Source: Spodoptera frugiperda (taxonomy: Eukaryota; Arthropoda; Insecta; Lepidoptera; Noctuidae). From it: DNA of 64,000 nt. Position numbers and translations under genes: made by a program. The DNA is taken from assembly GCF_023101765.2 (NCBI RefSeq), contig NC_064242.1, forward strand, positions 3,150,327 to 3,214,326, written 5' to 3'. Below are positions 57,918 to 64,000 of the stretch, piece by piece; position 1 is the first letter of the stretch, and each line of letters begins with the position of its first letter. The notes under the pieces were generated by a model that did not search any database, was not told the origin of the DNA, and saw only the letters and a program-made list of their open reading frames with translations.

Positions 57918-58579
57918 GATTGTATAAGTATGTACCTTGATAAATGTCATTAACTTTAGTTGAATACCCCTAGTTTACAAAATATCTCACGAGATATGTA
58001 AATGATCGAATGTTGTGTTACTGCTATGCACATGAAAATTAGATTGGTTTGTCAATAAGAATAGTTATTTAAAGATTATACACAAGCAACAAAGACAAAA
58101 TAATTAAAAAGTCTTTGAGTGGTAATTTTACTTCAAAACTCGAGCAGATGCTACAGAATTTAAAAAACTTAATTCAATTCTATTCACTCTGGCGATGATT
58201 GTTGAAAAGTTTGCAAAAATTGAACATTAAAACCTCTCGGTTTCTTACACAGATTTTGAAAATGAAACTTTAAGAAATGTGCCAAGAATAACTTTAAATG
58301 ATTAAAGTATATTTTTAAAATGAAAGTTACACTTTTTATACTCAAAAGCCTTTACTTAGAGACTTGATTAAACAAAAAGTTTTGACTTCAATGCAATGGA
58401 TATCTGATATGAAAACATATTTGAAAATTGTTTTTTTATAAACAGTTCTACTAAATCTACATTATTTACCTACTTTTTGTATTTTTATCTTTTCTTTTTA
58501 AGAAAAGGTAAAATATATATTAAAAAAAATAATTTTCGCATAAATCGGTTCAGCTTAACGTGAGATAATCGGGCACAAA

Positions 58580-58892
58580 CATACATCAACCTCTTTAATC
58601 CGAACTCTGAAAATTTAGCCCCCATTCGGATTGGTGGAGCGTTCGGATTATAGGGATATAGATGATAAGGGTATTTTTTAAATAAAACTACATAATTGGT
58701 ACATAGATAATACAATATTTGTATTAATCTATAAACGTTACATATTTTATTCAACAATTTGAAGAAATCCAGTATTTTGACGTTCGGAAAGTAAATGGCG
58801 TGCGAGAGCGAGACAGCAAAACTCGGGTCGGGGGTTCGGATTACAAAGTGTTCGGACTAAGGGGTTCGGATTAAAGAGGTCCTGCTGTACAT
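58580..58892. mobile_element. Non-autonomous pogo/mariner-like element
   Basis: The ends ACCTCTTTAATCCGAAC and GTTCGGATTAAAGAGGT are inverted, and internal GTTCGGATTA motifs repeat near both ends. The ends resemble Tc1-mariner/pogo termini (from memory). It has no transposase frame. Confidence 0.65.
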
Positions 58893-59593
58893 ACATGCAT
58901 ATTTATATTTCATTTATTAATTTAAATAAAACCAGTGCACGTGGTTGTATTCAAGCCGAGAAGAAGGAAAAAGGGAGGAGTGTATCTCAATCATAGACAT
59001 ACTAGATGTTACCATAAACAATAAAAATAAATTTAACATATTTTATACATATAAGATCTCAATAGTTTTATCGAATCGCAAAGTACCTACCCATTGTCTT
59101 AATTCAAAACAAACAAAACCGCGGAACAATAGCCAGACTAGTTAATAACATAAAGACTATTAGTATTAGGTACATAAATATTAATTGGATTTTAACCAGT
59201 TTAAACCTTAAATCTAGAACAAATAGATAGATATTCATTCAATCCATTTCGATTTAATCTGTCCGAAATGCTAAAGTAAATTTTGTATTCGTCTGGTTTT
59301 AATGTTCAATGAATAAATTTTCATCCGGACTGGAAAATACATCTGGGACGTGTTTTTGTTTTATGTAGGTATTTACTTGTATATATATGTGTGTGTATTT
59401 ATGTGTGGGTATGGGTAGGCCTTTGTACTGTGGGTGTTGGTGAAACCTACCTATACCTATAGGTACCTATAGGTATACAGCTGGGGTATTCTGTAATTTT
59501 AATTTTGAAAAATCAGAGTGATCTCGATCACGGTTTGCCATGTCATTGTTTCTGAAAATAATATCGAATTTACAGAATAAGCCTATTAGTATA

Positions 59594-59878
59594 CTTAGTA
59601 CGAGTTTGCTTTGTAACGTGTACGAAACCGCTAACAGAAGCTATTGCGGACTACCTAGCGGTTTTACCCGGGGCTTCGGATCGAAAGGCAGGAGTAGGAA
59701 AGGGGTTGTTTTTAGTCAGTAAGAGTTTGACATTCCCTCTTGCCTCGCCGAGTATGATGACTACAAAACCTTTTTTTATATTTTCTGTATTGCACAATAC
59801 AACTGCTGTGATTTAACAAAAACATGCGTTGGGTGCGGGAAAAGTCATTGGATGATATTTTTTCCCCCTTAAAAAAGA
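59594..59878 (+). repeat. Foldback-element end followed by an S1 SINE
   Basis: CTTAGTACGAGTTTGCTTTG is one terminus of the foldback family. From about 59641 an S1 body follows (GCGGACTACCTAGCGG, GTTTTTAGTCAGTAAGAG, AAGTCATTGGATGATA), with about 80 extra bases inside. Confidence 0.65.
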
Positions 59879-61004
59879 GTATATTATAATTCTGAGAAGC
59901 GAAAATAAAAGTTCTATCTAAAACAGAAATTAATTCCAATATAACAATAACTTAGCTGGCACAAATCTCTAGGATAAAAGATAAAGAGAACATTTATTAA
60001 AAAGTTCGATTCTATTTTTAGAAGATATCCATTCTTAGCACACACAGCTAAGATAGACGCTAGAAATATCCCCACAAAGTAATATTTTTTCTAAAAATAA
60101 CTTTGCAGACAATAAGAGGAATGGCAGAGGGTTGCGTTCATTTGTCTTTGACACAAACCAATTTGTAAGAAAAACATAGACGTTGTTTGTTTCATAGATG
60201 GAAAACGAAAAATGTTTTCTTCGATTTTTTTTTTTCTTGTTGTGACAACTATTTCGATATATAATAAAGCTGTAGACGTAGAGGTTGTTTGTTTGTTTGT
60301 TTGGACGTGCTAATTTGTCCATGTTGCTGTCAGATGGGAAAATATATTTGTCTATGTAAAGACAAAAAATATTTTGTATGTTTGTTTATTGATTATGCTT
60401 CGATGTCATACGGGTTTAAAAGTTAAATGATCCTTTTAAGAACACATTGATATAGTCATACAACAATAGATGAACGGACTACTAAATGGATTGCCGATTA
60501 CCGTATTTAAAATAATTAGACTTTCTGAAAATTACTGAACAAAACCGCTCCAAATTAATATCTACATTAACATATTTCTCGGAAAATAAACATACCTAAG
60601 TACACTTTTGTAAAAGTCACCGCTACCATTTAATTCAAAGACGAAAATATTCCGACCGACCTAAAAATATCTGAAACAAAGCGACCAGTTTCTTGATAAA
60701 ACATGTTCTTTGGTATGAAAATTCAAATCTACAATACTCCCACTCTTAGGGCAAAACACGACAGTCCGTAGGTAGAACCTTTAGATAATAATAAAATTAT
60801 AATTTCGGCCCAGATTTTAGTCTGTGACCCGTGTAATTATTCAAACCTAGAGATATAAGGAGTAATAAGCTCCTAGCATATTCACATTCACGACCACCCG
60901 TTCTAAAGTTAAGCTACGTTTGCTGAGGTTTATGAAAGGATGGGTCATCATTCTTAGTATTTAGAGGTTCTTCCGTGGTTAGTAGAATCACTTAGGTATC
61001 TCAT

Positions 61005-61165
61005 CTAGGCAAGCGTAGTGTAGGGCGCCCTCCAGCTAGGTGGAGTGACGATATCCGCTAGGTGGCTGGTAGTGGTTGCATGCGTAGAGCTGAAGATCGA
61101 GCTCAGTAGCGTGCCATTGGAGAGGCCTATGTCCAGCAGTGGATGAAAACACGCTGGTGATAAAT
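61005..61165 (+). pseudogene. C-terminal relic of an RTE-type LINE
   Basis: The + frame reads GRPPARWSDDIR, AGSGCMRRAEDRAQ and AIGEAYVQQWM. This is the usual end of lepidopteran endonuclease-reverse transcriptases, followed by a GATGATGATGG tail. Only the extreme C-terminus is left. Confidence 0.65.
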
Positions 61166-61184
61166 GATGATGATGGCATACACC

Positions 61185-61470
61185 ACCACGTGTCGTGGTA
61201 GCCCGGTGGTTTAAGCCCGCTTCTCATGCATGAGATTGCGGTTTCCTACCAACGGCAAGTACCAATGTGACATTTTTTCGTTCCGTAGTTTATGTTCTTT
61301 GTAAGATTATTTAGACACCACAGACAAACGGTGACGGAAAATATCGTAAGGAAACCTGGGTTTATAATTTCTAATTAGGTATAAGTTTTAAAATTGCCGA
61401 CGCACATTGAACAAGCGTGGCGATTAATGCTCAAACCTTCTCCGTCTCAGTGGTCACTTATAGGTAGGGG
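61185..61470 (+). repeat. tRNA-derived SINE
   Basis: A GTAGCCCGGTGGTTTAAG head (A box-like), then CAACGGCAAGTACCAATG, ACACCACAGACAAACGGTGA, AGGAAACCTGG and AGCGTGGCGATTAATGC. Its middle also occurs near 13340-13400. Confidence 0.7.
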
Positions 61471-61842
61471 TAGTTAGGTTGTTGGGGAAAGGACCACAAT
61501 GAAACACAACGCAAGCGTTGTTTCACGTCGGTTTTCTGTTAAGTTATTCAAGCAGTCTTATTGCAATCTGAAACAAACGCAAGAATATCATTCTGTGATT
61601 ATTTCCCGTTTAACAACGGAAACCAATAATAGAGCAGCCATTTTCATCTATCGGCAATTGTGGCACAAATCGGATTTAACAGTTAGTTCAATCATCGGTC
61701 GGTTCAATCCCTGACTACTTACTGACTGACGCAACAGGTTAACTTGATTCTGCGGCATTTGATTATAGGAAAATGAACGTTAATTTGACTAACGATGGTC
61801 TATTATTGTTTTGAGATTTGTTTCTGATTTAGGAATCATTCT

Positions 61843-61907
61843 AGTTCTAAGAGTAAATGGGAATACACCATTCATAAATTTGTGTATTCCCATTTAATCT
61901 TAGAACT
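61843..61907. repeat. Short hairpin with 26-base arms
   Basis: Arms 61843-61868 and 61882-61907 pair with one mismatch around a 13-base loop. The size is like a precursor microRNA or a tiny foldback element. Confidence 0.8.
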
Positions 61908-63199
61908 TTCACAAGGAAGCTACATGTGCGTTTGGGTGGTCATCACAATAACAATACAACTAATTATGTCCAGCTGTGGACGAACAGGGGCTGATGATGA
62001 TGACCAAAATCACTACTCCCTATATTCAATTTGAAGCCATCGTACTCACAAGACAAAATAAATTACATTTTATTAGGTATATCCTTATGTAATCATACAA
62101 TAGTATGATGGTGGATAAATAAGTCTATGTAGAGGTCAGCGTTATGTGTTTTGCTAACAAATATAGGAAACGTGATTTGGGTAAAGTCAGATCCTTATTT
62201 CATGGAGTGACGTCACGTAATCTTATGATGTAATGAATGAAGCGTGTTGTGGCATTTTGTTTGGTGAAGCTTAATCCTGACACGGGGTAATAATGGGCAG
62301 GAATGTTTCTTACGGGTTTACTCTATTTTTCTATATACCTACTTATGTAATTTTTGTTAAGCAAAAAACGGAACCCTTATAGATTCGTCATGTCTGGCTG
62401 TTCGTCTGTCCGTATGTATATTACAGCCATTTATTTCCGAAACCGTTAATATTTTTGTATTCTGGTAACCGCTATTCGAATTTTGAATAAAAATTAAAGG
62501 AGCCGTCCATACATGGAACTGATTCTTACTAAGGAATAGTTTAAGTAATCATTAAATGTCTCTGAGTGCGGTACTAAACGATGTATGACTATCATAAATG
62601 TGCGACTTTGATGTCCAGTATTTTAAACTATATTACGTGTATGTTATTAGAAAATCAACTTGAAATCGTCAAGAACGTTGCGTTATTTTTAGAAACAAAA
62701 TAACGAGGTTACATAAGGTTAATAGTTCTCAAGTGCCTAAGCTATTACCTAAACAAGGCACTAGGTTCTAATTAGAAGCCTGCACTTCTCCGTGTTCACG
62801 TAACGAAGGTGCACTATCGATCCGGGTCATTGACCCCGTTGAGAACGCTCTTGTAAGCTCGGTGAGAAGTCTACAATCTTAAGATAGGTAGTGTTATGTT
62901 CAAGTTTATGTAGTGATTTTGAGGGTGAGGTGATAGGAAAATAGACTCAAGGACTTTGATTTTAAGGGTTTGTTTTGAAAAATAGCGATAGTTGATTCGA
63001 AATATTTTTGTATGTTGATATTTAGCAGTGCGAACTCATGTCTCTACAGAAGAGCACTCTTTATAAAGTCATACTGTACAGAAAATAATTCAGTTTTAAA
63101 TACTTACGCGATTCATTCAGGTATACCAGTTACAAAGATTTTTATTTGTAAAAAAGATTTGTTGTTATTAGGTTGATTAGGCCTTTAGGTTTTTGTATG

Positions 63200-63475
63200 G
63201 TATACTTAAGTATACCTGGCAAACGAGCTGACGGATCACTTTATGGTAAGCAATCGCCGCCTCCCATTGGCACCCAAAACACCAGAGGCGTAACAACTGC
63301 ATTGCCAGCCTTTTAGGAGTAAGGAATTAAGGGTTGTAGGGAAATTAGGGACTGGGAAGAGGGGTAATTGGGCCTCCAAAGACAACGCAATCGTTGTTGC
63401 GCGTCAGTTTTGAGGCCATGATATTACTTCGGTCGAGCCGGCCCATTCGTGCCGAACATAGCTCTCCCATGCTTC
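63200..63475 (+). repeat. SINE S2, near full length
   Basis: GGCAAACGAGCTGACGGATC, GTAAGCAATCGCCGCC, GGGTAATTGGGCCTCC, GTCGAGCCGGCCCATTCG and AGCTCTCCCATGC in family order. Confidence 0.85.
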
Positions 63476-64000
63476 AATAGTTACCAGACCAAGTCGTTCT
63501 CTGAAAGCATGCATTTGTTTATAGATTTGTTTCTCAACTTTTCTATCAGTTTATACTTAACTATTGATAAAATACAAATCCATAAATCTGTAACTGAAGT
63601 AGGCTAACGAGGATTTCAACTGGAATGTGGTGACTTAGTTTTTCTGCTGCCAAATGACCCCTTATACGAATTGTAGAAACTAGGACGATACGGGTGAGTG
63701 GATACTGTTTTTTAGGATTCTTATTAAATGGTGATGGGTTGGGGGATATTGCTTATTGCTTAGTTATTTGGGCAGACAGAGCGGCATAATAATTATTGGC
63801 ATATTATGTTGCCCTCTTTAACTGACTTAAAAAAAGGGAGGTTTTCAGTTTGACCTGTTTCTTAACCGCCTCTATTTTTTTTCAGATAACGTTCTAAAAT
63901 GTTCTCTTAAGTTCAAAAAATACTACACTGAAAACCACTTCAAAATTGGTTTAGCCAAACAGGAGATAATCGCGCACAAACATACATAAATCCAAATCAA

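Larger units (their letters stand above)
54122..64000. other. Right-hand gene-poor region
   Basis: No coding frame of note; it contains only scattered repeats, listed separately. It could be intergenic DNA or one long intron following the possible exon at 54028-54121. Confidence 0.5.

Overview
The window looks like nuclear DNA of a moth, probably a noctuid (inference). It is AT-rich, its genes have introns and TATA boxes, and it carries short interspersed repeats typical of Lepidoptera plus non-LTR retrotransposons. I cannot name the species from sequence alone.

Layout. From 30 to 52657 there is a head-to-tail tandem array of ten intact genes, all on the + strand, for secreted catalase-like proteins of 542-562 residues. 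Each has a short first exon (signal peptide plus an N-V-T glycosylation sequon), one phase-0 intron at the same codon, and one long second exon with the catalase core. Genes 1-10 start at 30, 4735, 9909, 16561, 20549, 29547, 35885, 40538, 43851 and 50652. The first lies almost on the window edge, so the array may continue to the left.

Between genes 5 and 6, and between genes 6 and 7, lie two catalase pseudogenes related to gene 4. They come from tandem duplication of a two-gene block (gene-4 type plus gene-5 type). Both carry the same defective non-LTR retrotransposon at the same site. The first also carries a younger, 5'-truncated Jockey-like element with a 5-bp target duplication, whose empty site is preserved in the second pseudogene.

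Biochemistry. All copies keep the proximal haem-ligand Tyr, but every copy has lost the distal Asn of ordinary catalases (Asn148 in human numbering). Genes 1 and 2 have also replaced the essential distal His with Thr, and gene 2 has lost the Arg that supports the haem-ligand Tyr. None has a peroxisomal C-terminus. The array therefore looks like an expanded family of extracellular haem proteins with altered active sites, some probably not catalases at all. Differences concentrate in the distal-pocket segment, while the 3' half is nearly uniform among neighbours.

The right end (52658-64000) has no recognisable long gene. It holds SINEs, foldback elements, a pogo-like element, a LINE tail, a short hairpin and one possible isolated first coding exon at 54028-54121. 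No CRISPR, rRNA or convincing functional tRNA gene was seen.
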